Source of the DNA: Steromphala cineraria
Lineage: Eukaryota > Mollusca > Gastropoda > Trochida > Trochidae
Reading direction: 5' to 3'
Assembly (NCBI GenBank): GCA_916613615.1
Contig: OU744720.1
Location: 77,031,338-77,095,337, forward strand
Length of the DNA stretch: 64,000 nucleotides
A program made the translations under genes and the position numbers. Of the stretch, positions 45,501-58,200 are shown piece by piece; position 1 is the first letter of the stretch; every line of letters starts with the position of its first letter. The notes under the pieces were generated by a model. The model was not told where the DNA came from and ran no database searches. It was given only the letters and a program-made list of their open reading frames with translations.

Positions 45501-48500
45501 AACAACTCAACTCAATTGTTGTACAATAAACTAAAACGATGAAAAGGTACAGATTATCAAATTAGAATTCATAAGCAAACTATTGGAACAGTTTTCCATG
45601 TATGTTCTAACAGAAAATTCAAAACGATCGTTCAGACAAAAGCGCGAAAAAATAGCGAGAACACATCACGGCAGTTTTGGTATTGCGTAATTGGCAGAAT
45701 TCCTTTTCCACATAGATTTAACATTAGCATGTATTTTTAATCTCAATCACAGTTTAAATTGTGGTAAACATATATATAATATAACCTTCAATAAATCCAT
45801 AATATATCAAGCAAATTTGGTCACTGCCAGACGTATATCAAACTATACTCTCGAGTTAAAACAAAAAAAGGAAAACACCAGCTTGGTTAAAAAAATCATT
45901 AAAATCAAAATTAGATTTAATAACATATCTAACTTTAATTTACCCTGAATAACACAAAGGAAGGTTGCAAACTATATATACGATCAACTGGATATAATGT
46001 CTTTACTTGACATGGAAGAAAATGACTAAAATATTTAAAGATAAAACAGGCCTGCTTCCCGAAAACGGCCGACTTGATTGACGGGTCGTCCACTCGCGGC
46101 TTTATGCACGATGAAATTCGCGCATTAAATATGGTGGGAAGGTTGCCGTACTTCAGTGTTTATTTACTCTTTAAATTTCTCGGGTGTCTAAAATTTATCA
46201 AGCAACACTTTTATCTATAATGTTCTTCATCTCTATCAAGGTTTTCGAAAGCCAACATTGACGCTCTTCAGCGTTGTCTGTTACTGGCCACGCCCCTAGC
46301 TCAGCGAACAATGGGTTTCAATTTTGAGATCATATTGGTGAATAGACCAGTAACTTTTTGTTTTTTTGATCAAACTTTTATAAGCACACAATTTGTTTCA
46401 CATTCTCTATTTTATCAGATGTTGTAGGCCTACTGCATCCAGGGATTCATTCATAAATTCACAATCAATGACAAATAAAAAAACTATGTTCTTAATATAT
46501 TTCAAGAAATTAATCAATTTAAAAATCATATTGAGACTAGATACCCCTTAATTTTGCATAATTTTTAAATTAAAATATCGTAAAAACTCTTTATCAGTTG
46601 GACGAAATAATTCAAATGAAAAAAATAGATTGTTAAAATGGGATTGAATTGAAAGAGAAAATATAATAACATATAATAAAAATCGAGGATGTATACAGAA
46701 TTTTTTTTATATTAATGTATTTTTTTTCAATAAACATGCATGTTGATATTTATTATAGGCCTACAATAGGAAATGTGCGATGGCCCTTATAAATTGAAAA
46801 CATGCGCCCTGATCACTGGGTTTTTTTTCATTTGAAAGATTTAAGGAATACTGTATAATCACTTTCCATCTGATAAATTTCAGACATAATTTCCAGAATG
46901 CCACTTCATTTTATTCCTGTTCAGTATTTTTGTAGGCGTATCATATTAATTAAGATATATATATATATATATGGCTTTGATAAATATAAGAAAATGTCAA
47001 ATTCAATGAGAAAGACAGCAAAATCAAAGCTCGACATGACAAGAGTCAGCCGTCATCATCTAGATTTTTATTGCCAAGGTCACTGTCATTGTAATCAAAA
47101 GGATTTAAAAAATATTTTTTTTATTTCGGCAACAAGGGATTTCCCGTACTATAAATAGCGCTAATGGTCACGAGCAAAGTAGACCGGATATGACGGCAGA
47201 ACATGCGAAGACGTCACGACTCGCGTGTCTCGTGCTGTTCACCAGACGACAGGTGATTGTTCCGCGCCAGAATGAAGGTTCGATTTGAAGTTGAAACAAA
47301 CTCTCGTAATCCTTGGCTTGTTTATTCCTCAAATAAATCGATTAAAATCATCCTCAAAGTTTGAAATAAAAAATATATGACAATGACATATGAATGACAC
47401 TATTTTGACATAATGATTGTTATTTTCATAGGAAAAAAATCATGGTTAAAATATATTTATCCAGAGTAATTAACGCTATGGAAATGACTTTTGCAATCCG
47501 TTAAATTTTATTCTATATTTAGCACATTTCGAGGCAAACACAAATATCAAAATGGTAATGTGATGTACTCTTTCGTTTCACTAAAACCAACAGACGTCCG
47601 TACCAAATTAGCTTATAGAAATAAGATCTCACGAAAGTGGTATCTACAATGTCACCGCCATTATGTCAACAAAACAGCCGCGCAATGCAACGTGTACTAC
47701 ATTTTAAAATTATACGTTTTGCAATCTTGCACTCATCAAATCATGAAAACATGGACTCATACATAAACAAAAATTAAAATGCTATCTTTCGATGGTATTT
47801 TCAGGTAACGTTACTTATTTGTTCGATGTAAATGGGCTGTCAGGTCGCGAATCGTTTTGAAACTTTTTTGTACCGATCAGATTTGTCTGTGATCCGAAGT
47901 GTTGGACTGTTTTACTATGCGGCCCCGCAATTTTTGGATTTACGATAATTCAAATGATACGCATGACCTGTACATCGTTTATCAACTGTAGAAAATGTAT
48001 CAGTCAATACATTTCTCGAAACATCGTGGGTGTAACAAAATATCCAAATTAGAATCAGATGTACTCTGTCCGCTGCCAGTTTGACTGGCCATTTTGTTTA
48101 TTTCCATTCAAGAGCTGGCAGTGACGTATGCTGGTTTGCCAAATACTTCTGGAATGGTCTGCTGCATATAATTGCTAATTGATTACCATATTCGTGTATG
48201 ATATCGATTTCAGTACCCATATAGTATGTTTTGTCAAGAATTTACATTTGAAAAAGAAATCTAGGAGCACGTAATGGATCATAGTAATTTTCCTTAGTCA
48301 AGGAATGATGGCCATTTTTACCAAATCAAAAGTAATAATTAATTAAGTCGGTTCATTAATTATTAGAATGCATTTTCCATTGTCAATATGTGATTTCAAA
48401 ACTAGAGATACTGTAGATTTTGGTAATACTTGGGATTTTTCCTGTTTCATTAAATTTTGTCTGTTATGCTGGTGAATTATTTACACTAGTATTTGAGAAT

Positions 48501-49866
48501 ATTAACCCCCATCGGCCATGCCCAAGGACCATATGTGTCCCAAATAGGTATTTTTATAAAACCAAATTTCTCTGTTAATATCAGGTTTTGTAGTACAAAA
48601 GTGGTATGAAATTAAATCTAATTTGACAGTGATTCTGAAAATGTGGGTTTCAGTTAGAATTGGTTGAGATATTTTTACCCATGCATTGAAGAAGATTAAC
48701 CCCTATCGGCCATGGTCATGGACCATATGTGTCCTTATCATTGTATTTTGTTAAAAACTTAATATCTCTGTCAATATCTGACCAGTTAGTGTAAAAGTGG
48801 TATCACATTGATGACTTTGTTATGGAGATTATTTAAAAATAGGTGTGAACTTCAATTGATTGATATAATTTTTCATTTGCATTGTACAAAACTACCCCCA
48901 ATGGCCATGCCCAGGGACCATATGTGTCTCGATAGAATTATTTAGTGAAAAGCATGATATCTCTGTTAATATTGTGTTCTATATTGCAAACGTGGTACCA
49001 AATTGAAGCTATGTTTATATAGATTCTAAAAAAATGACTGTCAACTTGAATCGGTGCAGGATTTTTTCAACAGCTCAGGCTGTATATTGGGTTATGGCTA
49101 GGGACCATATATGGTCCTGCGGCATTATGGGGAGTTTGGGGGGAGGGGCACATATATGGTCCTGGGGCACTATAAGGGTTAAGGGCTTGGCCGCTAATAA
49201 GTGCCAGGTCTTAGGGATACTGAGGAAAATAAGCAGCAAGCCTTAAACAAGCATCTTGCTCTTAAGCACTGGATTCAAACCTTTTAAGTAATGTTCTTTA
49301 AGTAAAAATTACCCTTATCATTAACTTAAATATCCAGTTCCATTTCATAAAGAATAATAAGCATGGTCGGGTGGTCAACAATACAGTCCTTTTTCTTACA
49401 GTGGTGGGCATTTATTTTGCGGACAGATGTTCTTCAAATTGATTTGATTTTCACCTTTTTCTTTATTACTTTCAAATCCTAATTTAATCTAACTCTCGGT
49501 TTGAATAATGACTAGCAAATAAAGTTCAAAAAACAATAACAACTTTTTGATATATATAAAAACTTATTAAAAAACTTCTACATGTTTATTTTTAGACCTT
49601 TCTTCTTTAGCCTGAGTACTCTTCCTCATACAATATGCAGTGAATGAATTTATACATTTTGATAGCTCAGTTATCAAGGAAGATCATGTTTTAAATTAAA
49701 TATTAATATTTGTTTCTACTGTTTGTGTTTGTGGAATTGATTATGATAGTCTTACACTTTGAATTAAGGCTCCATTTGAATCGACATCAGCTAGTATCAT
49801 TTCATTGCCACGTGGACGTTTCGCTGGCACCAGTGCTCCTTCAGAGGCTTTTCTTTTGATGTCCAT
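36596..49866 (-). CDS. SNRNP40: U5 snRNP 40 kDa WD-repeat protein
   Basis: Nine coding exons on the minus strand: 49866-49756, 44266-44137, 41644-41551, 41036-40871, 40346-40224, 38747-38627, 38239-38157, 37105-36940, 36645-36596. They total 1044 nt, giving 347 residues (human 357), all in phase. The head MDIKRKASEGALVPAKRPRG keeps the KRK...LVP.KR pattern. Seven WD40 blades follow, including LDAPIMLLSGHEGEI, FDRLIFFWTVYGE, LKGHQTFVNSCNPARRGPQL, VCTGSDDGTVRLWDARKKGT, YRMRGHSDTVTGMEISPDG, RFVYVWDTTTRRILYKLPGH, and the end SCSSDKKIFLGEIE. The protein belongs to the U5 snRNP and tri-snRNP next to PRP8 and SNU114. Intron 1 is about 5.5 kb and full of repeats. Exon 7 has a weak donor (GAAAAG/GTTCTTTG). 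Exon 8 abuts an unusual minisatellite. Confidence 0.96.
37102..37790. repeat. 38-bp minisatellite of 18 units at the SNRNP40 exon 8 acceptor
   Basis: The consensus unit begins GATTGTAGGGAAGATAATG and continues AAACAACTTCATACAAAGT. The first unit overlaps the exon 8 acceptor: its GATT is the first four exon bases (minus-strand AATC) and its CTG is the CAG acceptor. Eight units keep GATTCTGGG-like junctions; ten have GATTGTAGGG. Confidence 0.9.
37810..38060. mobile_element. Dispersed non-coding element, copy 2
   Basis: Diverged relative of 2500-2766: AAGGGCAATCATATCAGGGT, TTCATATTTTTCATATG, TTTTGAGTATTTTCTTTAATT and AGAATATCATATTCTTGCCG occur in the same order. It follows the minisatellite directly, in SNRNP40 intron 7. 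Confidence 0.7.
38834..39090. repeat. Long foldback with arms of about 115 bp
   Basis: CATCCTGTCTCAGGGTACGA... on the left and ...TCGTACCCTGAGACAGGATG on the right are near-identical inverted arms meeting near 38960. The arms contain GCTCAGAAGCTAGATTTGCT. Just left, part of the arm (TCTTGTATCAGACAAATC, CCTGTCTTAGGGTACG) is present again as a direct repeat (about 38763-38812). It lies in SNRNP40 intron 5. Confidence 0.85.
39415..39790. repeat. Imperfect foldback element
   Basis: CACCTGGTTCTTGTCACCCA and TGCACGGAAATCAGCCAAT on the left correspond to an inverted ATTGGTTGATTTCCGCGCAT / GGACCAGGTG on the right. GTTAAAACTAGCTGTAATG pairs with CATTACAGCTTGTTTTAAC. No coding frame. Confidence 0.65.
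42815..44099. mobile_element. AGCTCATCTGG family element, inverse copy with about 145-bp tandem units
   Basis: The left end AGAGCCATTGGCTCTGTAGC and the right end, with CGGACGGACGGACGACGGGC and CTGATGAGCTAAAAAAGG, are the inverse of the element at 15168-15745. Inside are six units containing GTTGTGACCCCTGTGACCCT, TTTGGGGTCA, CCAAGGAGTCTGCACATATC and GGAGAAGAAGATGAAAATAG. It fills most of SNRNP40 intron 2. Confidence 0.85.
44773..44958 (+). other. Unrecognised 61-codon open frame inside SNRNP40 intron 1
   Basis: ATGGCGGAC in a good start context opens a frame rich in Ser and hydrophobic residues, ending in TGA. Together with a second 62-codon frame at 45290-45478 (Met-Cys-Gly-Ala start) its composition looks more protein-like than neighbouring frames. 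I recognise neither. They could be remnants of a transposon gene; the AACCCTTATAGTGCC motif at about 44808 recurs inverted at about 49167. Confidence 0.2.
45479..48490. other. SNRNP40 intron 1, middle part
   Basis: Very AT-rich. A (TA)n microsatellite lies at about 46950-46972. GC-richer patches near 46060-46180 and 47180-47280 lack any frame or repeat I recognise. Confidence 0.4.
48500..49181. repeat. Four tandem units of about 190 bp with a GGACCATATGTGTCC core
   Basis: Each unit starts near ACCCC.ATCGGCCATGCCC (48505, 48693, 48893, 49080) followed by GGACCATATGTGTCC. The last unit has the variant GGACCATATATGGTCC and ends GGCACTATAAGGGTTAA, an inverted match to 44805-44822. Confidence 0.75.
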
Positions 49867-52294
49867 TTCTTTGAATTATTATTTTAGCACCACGATAGAT
49901 TCACGTTTGTTCAAAACCGGAAGTTTACAAGTTGTGTCATGCGCAGAGATGAGCAAAAGATTCGTAACCAAAATGACTTCGTACCAGAAAGGACCATAAC
50001 CTGTCAAACCTAGATGGATTATTTACTTTAGTCGTCCTGAACGCGTTAGGAGCAGTCAATATTACAGAAAGCAAGCCGCATTGATACAAATGTAATTGAA
50101 ATCAGAGCAAAGGTAGGTTTTTATGTAAATATGTATTGTAATTTCGATCCGGTATGTAATGAAATATTTGTGTTTGATGGATATACAAAACAATTCCGAA
50201 AAATAATGATAGAATAATTATTGATAGAATTAAGGTCACATAATTCATTAAAACGTTTCTTACTTCCACTGTCCAATTTATTACTTTAAACATCCGACAA
50301 TGGTAAATTTAACAGTATTTGCGTGTGATTAACAGTTTACAGAGTCAAATTTTGTAAATGCGAACCATATGATGAATGTGAAAGTAATGACATTTCAAAC
50401 ACAATTGTTATATTAGGATCTGGCCTTAATGATCCGACCTATAATATTTGCCTTAAAGGTATATTTTGAAGTACATCTGTTCTAGCACTAGTCTTGGGGA
50501 AACCCGCGTTAGGTAGGAGAGACCAGGGCAAAGTGCGCCCCCTGACATATAAGCGTGTTTTCTGGGCACATCAACATGTTTAGAATGCAATTTGCATGTC
50601 TCTTATTCTCATCAGATATACTATTGATTGACAAATGCTTTTTAACCTACCACGCATGCATAAGGAGATATATAAACGAAAATGTATTTAGACAAAGGCG
50701 GTGCACTTTGCCCCGTAGTTTGGGGCAAAGCGCCCAATGGGAAAATGTGATATGTCAAACACCTATAATAAGGCATTACCATCAAAAAAGTTTTTTAAAA
50801 AGTGCAATGCAACTCACAGACACTCTTTAAAAACTTAACAAATAATAAAAAATATAGGCTAAGTATGCAAAGAAGGACAAAATACTTTTAATATGTCGTG
50901 GACCTAGATTTTGGAAGTTCTCAACCAAAAACTTACATGATTACTATATATACGAATTTCTTAGAACTATGAGAGTCTAGACAATTTAACTTATTAAATA
51001 TCAGAAAACAATAAAAATATGAAAGAAATAAAGAAATTGATTGGTTTGAAAGACAAATTTCACAGTTTACAAACATCTAATTCCTGCCGGACTTATATAT
51101 ATATATATAATAAATATCAAAACTAATGCTAAATAATCAAAAAAAATATCTAGAATGTCGCCGATAAAAGAAATAAAACAAGTGAACAAGTCATTTGAAT
51201 GTAGGGGTTAAAAAAGTCCAAGGTCATTGAGATTTTACTATTGAATTCTAAACAGGCATGACTATTTCGAAATGAATTTGACTTACTGGAGAAACCTTTG
51301 GTAATCTATGCTTTATTGGAACTGAGAAGATTTTATTAATCCCTAGATTGGGGTAATTATGTCACCCCTTACTTATTTTTTTGTGGAAAAGGATATTTGA
51401 AACATATATTTGAGAAAATAGTATGAAGGACCAAAGGGACAGTTCTATCGGGGTATTTTTTGTGGAAACAAAGTTTAAGAGGTTGCAGAGATGTATTTTA
51501 TTCTTTGTCAAAATTGTTAAATCTAGAAAACTAAAATGTTACCCTCACTAACCTATGTGAAAATAAGTGTGAACTAGTCGTGTAAGATTCATATACATGT
51601 ATAAGTATAAACAGGGAAGTACTTTTCAATATTGTTTGCACAAAAGAACCCCGATATGACTGCCCCTTAAAGGCTTTAACTTTTGCGTGATAATTTGCTA
51701 CATATCTTTATGTAGATATATACGAGTTTGTTTTGGGTACGAAATCGCGTCATGCTATCACGCCAGCCAATCGAATGCTTGAACGGACTATATCTTGACA
51801 GCGCCCCCTGGATTTTTATTCCGCGTCATTTCAGCGGAAGCCAGACATTTTTGTGCGATTCTGAAGGCATTGTCCTTTCAAACAAACCGTAAGCAAGGCA
51901 CCAAAGCCCATTGCACAACTATTTTTAATTTGTTAGAAAACATTATACGACACACACTTTTCAAAAGATCACATTTTTTTATGCGAGGAAATGCTTTTGC
52001 ACTATATTTTTGCTCTCAAAACGAATATCAATATGCAACTAAAGTGTAAAAATCTAAATAATCAACTTCCAAAATTGATTTTCCTAAACATTATTGTTAA
52101 AATAAAGTTATTATGATGTGATCAAGACAAAAGTAACACACATATGATGGCTTGCAAAGTGCCACACATATTCATTTATGCTAAAAGAACTAAAATAATG
52201 TAGAGTTATTTTACACAAACTTTACAAAATACAATTTCAGGTTAGTCCATGGAGTTATTATTTTTATGACTTACATCCTTGTTTTCAGTTCACA
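49867..52294. promoter_or_regulatory. Divergent promoter region between SNRNP40 and SRRT
   Basis: The two start codons point away from each other, 2.4 kb apart. The SRRT ATG lies 8 bp after an acceptor (TTTTCAG), so an upstream non-coding exon is expected; GCAAAG/GTAGGT at 50107-50118 is a good donor for one, only about 250 bp from the SNRNP40 ATG. That would make the true shared promoter about 49,900-50,050. The remainder would be SRRT intron. Confidence 0.5.
51428..51672. mobile_element. MITE with AAAGGGACAGTTCTATCGGG ends
   Basis: The left end AAAGGGACAGTTCTATCGGG plus GTATTTTTTGTGG pairs with the right end CCCCGATATGACTGCCCCTT. Left-end relatives occur at about 44393 (AAAGGGACCATTCGTGAGGG) and 40823 (AAGTGACAGTCCTATTGGGC), each followed by TTTGTGGAAAC-like sequence. 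Confidence 0.7.
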
Positions 52295-55200
52295 ATGGGT
52301 GATAGTGATGATGAATATGACCGCAGAAAGGGTAGAGACAAATTTCGCAGAGAGAGAAACGATTATGAGAGAAATGACAGGAGAGATGACAGAAGAAACA
52401 GGGAGACTTGGGATGATAGGTTAGAAAGCACTTTTGACCTCGTTTTGTTTTCCATATTTCATTTTCATCTTAGCATAACTTGATATAAGAGCTGAAAAGT
52501 GTTTTTAAACAGCTTTCAGTCATTCATAATCTGTTCATTAACAAACAACTTTTGCCTCTTCAGATGGTAACTGGACCACAGTTTGTTGAATTATTATTAT
52601 TAGTGCACTAATTAAGGATTTATCAATAAGTATTTGTGATTGATTCATCCATTTTGCGATACTCCATTGATTCATCCTTTGACCTTCTAAACTCAGATAC
52701 ACGGCGATGGCTGAAATTTGCCCATGCTGACAGCAGTGCTAAAATATTACACTCATTCCAGATTATAAACTTGTGCTGCAAAGCAACCAGTGAAGCAATT
52801 TAATTGTATGAGTTTTTTGTAATTTCTAGGAGAGGATCTGGTGGCAGGTCTCGAGAAGCTTGGAGCAGTCGCAGTAACCGTGACAACAGACGGGACCCCT
52901 ATGGTAGAGACTATGATTCACGGCGAAGAGAGCGGTTTAGTCCAAATCGCCATGACATCAGTCCTCCACACAATAAACGCATGAGGAGAGATTGGTAATG
53001 GTTTTGAAAAGTGAACTGAAAACATGTAGTCATTTAATATTCATGTACTCATCTGAAGGGAAAACCATTTTGTAAAAACAAATGGTCACATTTCCATTCC
53101 ATTGATTCTATTCTTGTTGTGTGTAGATTAAACTTGTCAGAGCTGACCAAATGTAGCATACAGAATTAAAGGTTCATAGTTCACACAGGCCTGGAAAAGT
53201 ACCGGTACTTGAATTTTGTTTTGAAACTCAAAAAGTACTTTAATATACAATGCTTACTAAATGTCCTGGAATTTCGTAGTAATGTCCTTGAAATTTTAAA
53301 ATGTACTGGAATTCACTGTGACATCGATCACAATCTTAAACATGGAAGTATCATCGTTATGCTAACTGCTCAAATTGATAGAGAAGGGAATGAAACGAAA
53401 CGAGTCTGCGAGCTTCCAATCATTCCAACAAAATCGGTAATTTCCGCTTTTCATGATCAATTGCATTAGGGAAATTCTGATGTCGCAATGCGGCACTTTT
53501 GAAAATAGCGACATCGAAACTGAAAGCTTTGTCACTTGACCTGGGAATATATGTACTTGAAAATTGGTAAAATGTCCTTGAAAAGTACTGGAATTTTATT
53601 CTGTTTTGGCCGTATGAACCATGTAATTCTATGGCCTTGCATATGGTAATTTTGAATATGTATATACAGGGACGGAGGAGGAGGAGGCGGCGGCGGCGGT
53701 GGTGGTGGTGGCAGCTATGGGAGCCACTATGAAGCACCCTACTCAGGCCCTATGCACAGTGGAGGAGGGGGGAACCACCCTCACCACGATGCTGGTTGGG
53801 GACCGGGGCCAGAGATGGGGAACATGGGGCCTCCACAACAGCAGGGTGGATTTGGACAGGGACCAAACCAGAACAGGTCTGTTAGTCTAAAAATCTTGAT
53901 TATATTCTCCCCAAAGAGTTTTATGAATACATTTTATTTTATTTTGACAATTTTAATTTCTTTTCAATACAACACTATTGACTTATCAATATATAAATTT
54001 CACTATCTTTTACTCTCAAATATGTGAGATTTTAATGAAGTTACTGCTTAAGCATTTAAGAAATTGCAACTAAAGGACATAATCTTTAGAAATGCTATTG
54101 GAACATTGCATTGTCTTTGTTGTTTACTTTGATTAAAATTTTGCTTAAGTTAGGGAAACTAAAATTAAAAAGTAACTTTTTTTTTTGGTATTACAGGATG
54201 GAGCTTGACTACCCGACGCAGCCATCTATGATGACATTCAAACAGTTTCTGGCCCAACAAGATGACAACATCAATGACCAGGATGCCATTAAGAAATATA
54301 ATGACTATAAACAAGAGTTCAAGAAAATTCAGATTAATGAATTTTTTCTTCAGCACAAAGAAGAGGAATGGTGGGTATTTTTGTAATATTTGCAAACTTA
54401 TTGATTTCTCATTGTGTTTTGATGATAGATATACTAGATTTGTTTTAAATGTATTCATTTGACACAGAAATTATTTTTCTTTTAATTCAGCCAGTTATGT
54501 GTTGTTTCAACAGCATTTACCTTCAGCGGTAATCAAACTCTGTTTTTCTGTGTTCGAACAGATGAATTCATTTCTGACCACACCTTTTGTTTTGGCAATA
54601 TAACCATTAATGCTTCTTTAAAAATCTGCTTATTTTGTTTCTCTGAAATATAAATTGAATGTCTGCTATATTTTGTTTTTGTCTGTTAATGCAGAAAAGT
54701 CTGCAAATAATTCGCTATTGAAAATTTGATATATCTGTAAAGGGGATCAGGTTTATTGAAATAACGATTAATGCATGCTCGTCAATCTCTTTATGTCCAT
54801 TTCAAATTTCAAGTCACTGGGTGTGTCCATTGCATGTGACTTGCGCGAGAATCTGATTCCCTTTACCTTTATATTAACTTACTTCTTTCACCCTACAAGG
54901 AGCTGGGTTGCTATGGTGATAAATGCATTGACCAATCACTGGCCAGCTTTGAATGAGATAGCCAATCGCAAGACCCTTTCTCGCCTGGAACATGGATTTA
55001 GCTTAGGGTACTGCGCACAATGCAGTATTTAGTTGAACAAAGTGTTAGGCATAGTCTTAGGTCGTGACAATATATCCCCAGGAATTATTGTGACTGAATT
55101 GTATCAATCCCAGGATGCATCAGTTGTCTACGGTGAACTCAGGTAATTTATGGTGAATTGGACAACACTGTCGCCACTATTTCATCTTCTGTGTGTTTGT

Positions 55201-58200
55201 GTGTCTAAAACAGCTCTTGTGTATGCTTTGAATCATTTTTATTAGTAAGTAATCTCATTACCAAAGAAAAGCAGCCTTTGAATTCCTTGTACCAATGAAA
55301 ACAAAAACAGACACTTTTCATGAAGTATGCCATTATTGTTTTAACCTCAAGCTCATCTCAATTCTTTTCAGTTTTTTATAATATTGAAATTATCAGTGAA
55401 ACAAAAGAAAAAAAATTAAATTAAAAAAGAATTTATTTTATATGCATAGTTAAAACAACAAAATGAAAGGTAAAGCTCGATACTGATGCTGTTTAATCAT
55501 AGGTATTGGGAAAGGTAGGCACAGTAGCCCATTGGATAAAGAATGGCCTATTAAAATTTTGAAGTTTGCTTTTGAGATAAGGGCCATGGCTCATTCAAAA
55601 TTCAGAAAATTATAAGTCTGACAATGGCCCATTGTCAAAGATGCATTTCCCAATCCCTACAACGATTTTATCCTCTGTGACGTAAAGATCTGATGTTTAT
55701 GATGCCGATGTCCAGTAGTAAAGCAAGAAGCACCTGTTGTTGGCAGGTTCAAGCTCAAGTACCACCCCGAGGAGTGTGAGAGACGGCAGGAGGAGGTGAG
55801 ACTGGCGCTGTTGAAGAGGATGAAGGCTTTCACTGAGCTCATCCAGCAGGGCAGGATGGAGGGAGTGCTCCTGGACATCGAGAACACAGAGGACATCATT
55901 AAGGTTCTTGATGCAGGTAAGAACTATCGTTACCTTATTGGATTTTGTGACATTTATGTGTTGAAGCTTCCAAGTTGACAAAATAATCTACTTACAAGGT
56001 TTTCTTCATCAAAGTCTTTGAATAGCATTCAGTTGTTGTTTAAAAAAGATTTTCTGGATAACTTCTGTAATGTGAAAATTGCAACCTTTCAGAGAGTTTG
56101 CTTGCTTCTTCGTTTCTCGCAACTTCCCCACACTAGTATCAATCATTAGCTGATTTGAGTGTTCTTGCCTTTCATTAGCTTTTTTGTGCCAGCCCTTTAT
56201 TGTCTTTAACTTCTATGTGATACTCTGATATCTATTACTGATGATGCCCCGTTCAAAACAAGTTTTTGCGCAGCAGCAGGACTTAAATTAGCCATTGATA
56301 AAGACTGGCATGAGTTGTCTTGTGCATAAATGAACAGTTGAACTATTGAAATTTCAAGTGCATCAAGTTTAAAGTATTTATTACTCTTAAGAAGTTAATG
56401 TAAACTTCAGGATTTTCAAGAGTTTATCAACTTTATCAACTAAAGCAAGTGCAAACAATGTAGAGATATTAACATCATAAAATGTTTATTGAATGTGTTG
56501 TGTACATAAATTTGGGGTATTTAGAAAGGATTCTGTCATCATTGGTTAGAGATCTAAGCAGTAAGTTTCCCTTTGGTTCTTTTGAATTATTGTGACTGTG
56601 AGACTTCACTTGTTTGTACCTGTTTCAGCTGTCATCAAGATGGAAGGTGGAACTGACTTTGATTTGACCATTCTTGATCATCCCGAAAAGGAAGATGAAC
56701 TGCCACGAAGTCGAAACAATTCAGAGTCCCAACCACAGGAAAAGAGGTAGAACAATGCTATAAACTATGATATCTTGTCTTGGGAATATCAATGGTAATT
56801 TTTGAATGACAAAGTAATTCAATACTTATTAATTGACACTTCAAACTTTAATCAGATGTTAAACTTGCTATCTTCTTAAATAAGGCAAATTAGTCAGTTA
56901 TCCTACAATTGGGATGATTTTTCCTATCGTGTTAATTTAAAATAAACATTTGCGTAACCTGTTTAAAAAAAAAAAGATTTTTTTATGGATTTTGACTGCT
57001 TCACCACATAGACATTGCTGAAGAAATGTGATTTTATGGACTAACAGAATGTGCTCCTGTTCATCGTAAACAAATAATAAATAATATGTAATACCCTCCC
57101 TGACTGCAGACAAGCTGTCAGTAATACATCTTACTTCAGCCTAGATTGGTTGTTGATATATAATATGTCCGATTGAGAAAGATAAATCATGGTTCCTCCC
57201 ACCTCTGCAGCAGTCCTGATGAGAAGAAGAAGAAACCAGCCCCAGCTGAGCAGCAGGAGGAGGAAGAGGAAGAAGGAGAAGAAAAGAAGGAAAACCAGAC
57301 AGCAGAACCAGCTAAGGAGGTGATCTTCAGTCATTGAAAATGATTTTAGCAGGCTTCTAATAAATCTATGATGATTTATTTTTGGGGTATTTTGAAAGTC
57401 TTATGGATTAATCTTTCCAATTTCAATATTGCAATCATTATCAAGAAACGTTCTTCTTGGAATGAAGGAATTTTTCAGGCAATATATAAATTTTTTGAAG
57501 GTAATGTCTTCCTGTTTGTGATTAAGAGCAAATAAGAGTTATGACCCTTGCCATCAGGTGTTTCTTATTGCACTGAAATGATACTTGTTGCAATCAAAGT
57601 TCTTACATAATTCTTTTGAAAATTGTTAATAAATTTCCAAGTATGTATACAATCCTCAATGTTATGTCCACAAATTTTTATTTACCCTGTCTAATGATAG
57701 CAAAATACACCTTTAATCTGAAATATTTCACGAAAACCAAAACCTCATTATTCAGGAATATTCTCCCTTGATTGAATTGAATTTGTAAATGCCAATATTA
57801 CAAATATTTAACAACTTGGTTAATAAATCTGGTTTCAGAAACCATTGCAGATGACAATCACTGCAGAACAGCGAGAATTACAGAAGAAGGCAAAGGAATT
57901 TCAGCAGCTGAAAGAACAAGAAAAAGTTGAGAAGGTAATGCCAGTTTTAAACCATTATGTCTCTTGACTTGTGCTCATGATCATATGGCTTCATAAGTTA
58001 TAGCATTTAAAAGAAAGCACTGAATTTATCCCATATCTTTCAATGAGAGAGGTACCCTAAGTTTTATGTTTTGAGACACAAGATGCCTTCGAGAAGCTTA
58101 AGAAATCAATAAGCTTTTATTTCGTCCCACAGGATGGCAAGAAGTCAAAGAAGAAACACCACCGAGACAAGAGTGAGTACAACTACGAGAGCGGATCGTC

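Noticed and set aside
50500..50760. GGGCAAAGTGCGCCCCC-like inverted words as a regulatory hairpin
   Set aside because: Only short similar words about 200 bp apart; too weak to call an element.
53209..53737. Frames of 86 and 105 codons in SRRT intron 2
   Set aside because: They overlap a repeat with recurring AAAGTACTGGAATTT-like words and, on the minus strand, the antisense of the polyglycine exon.
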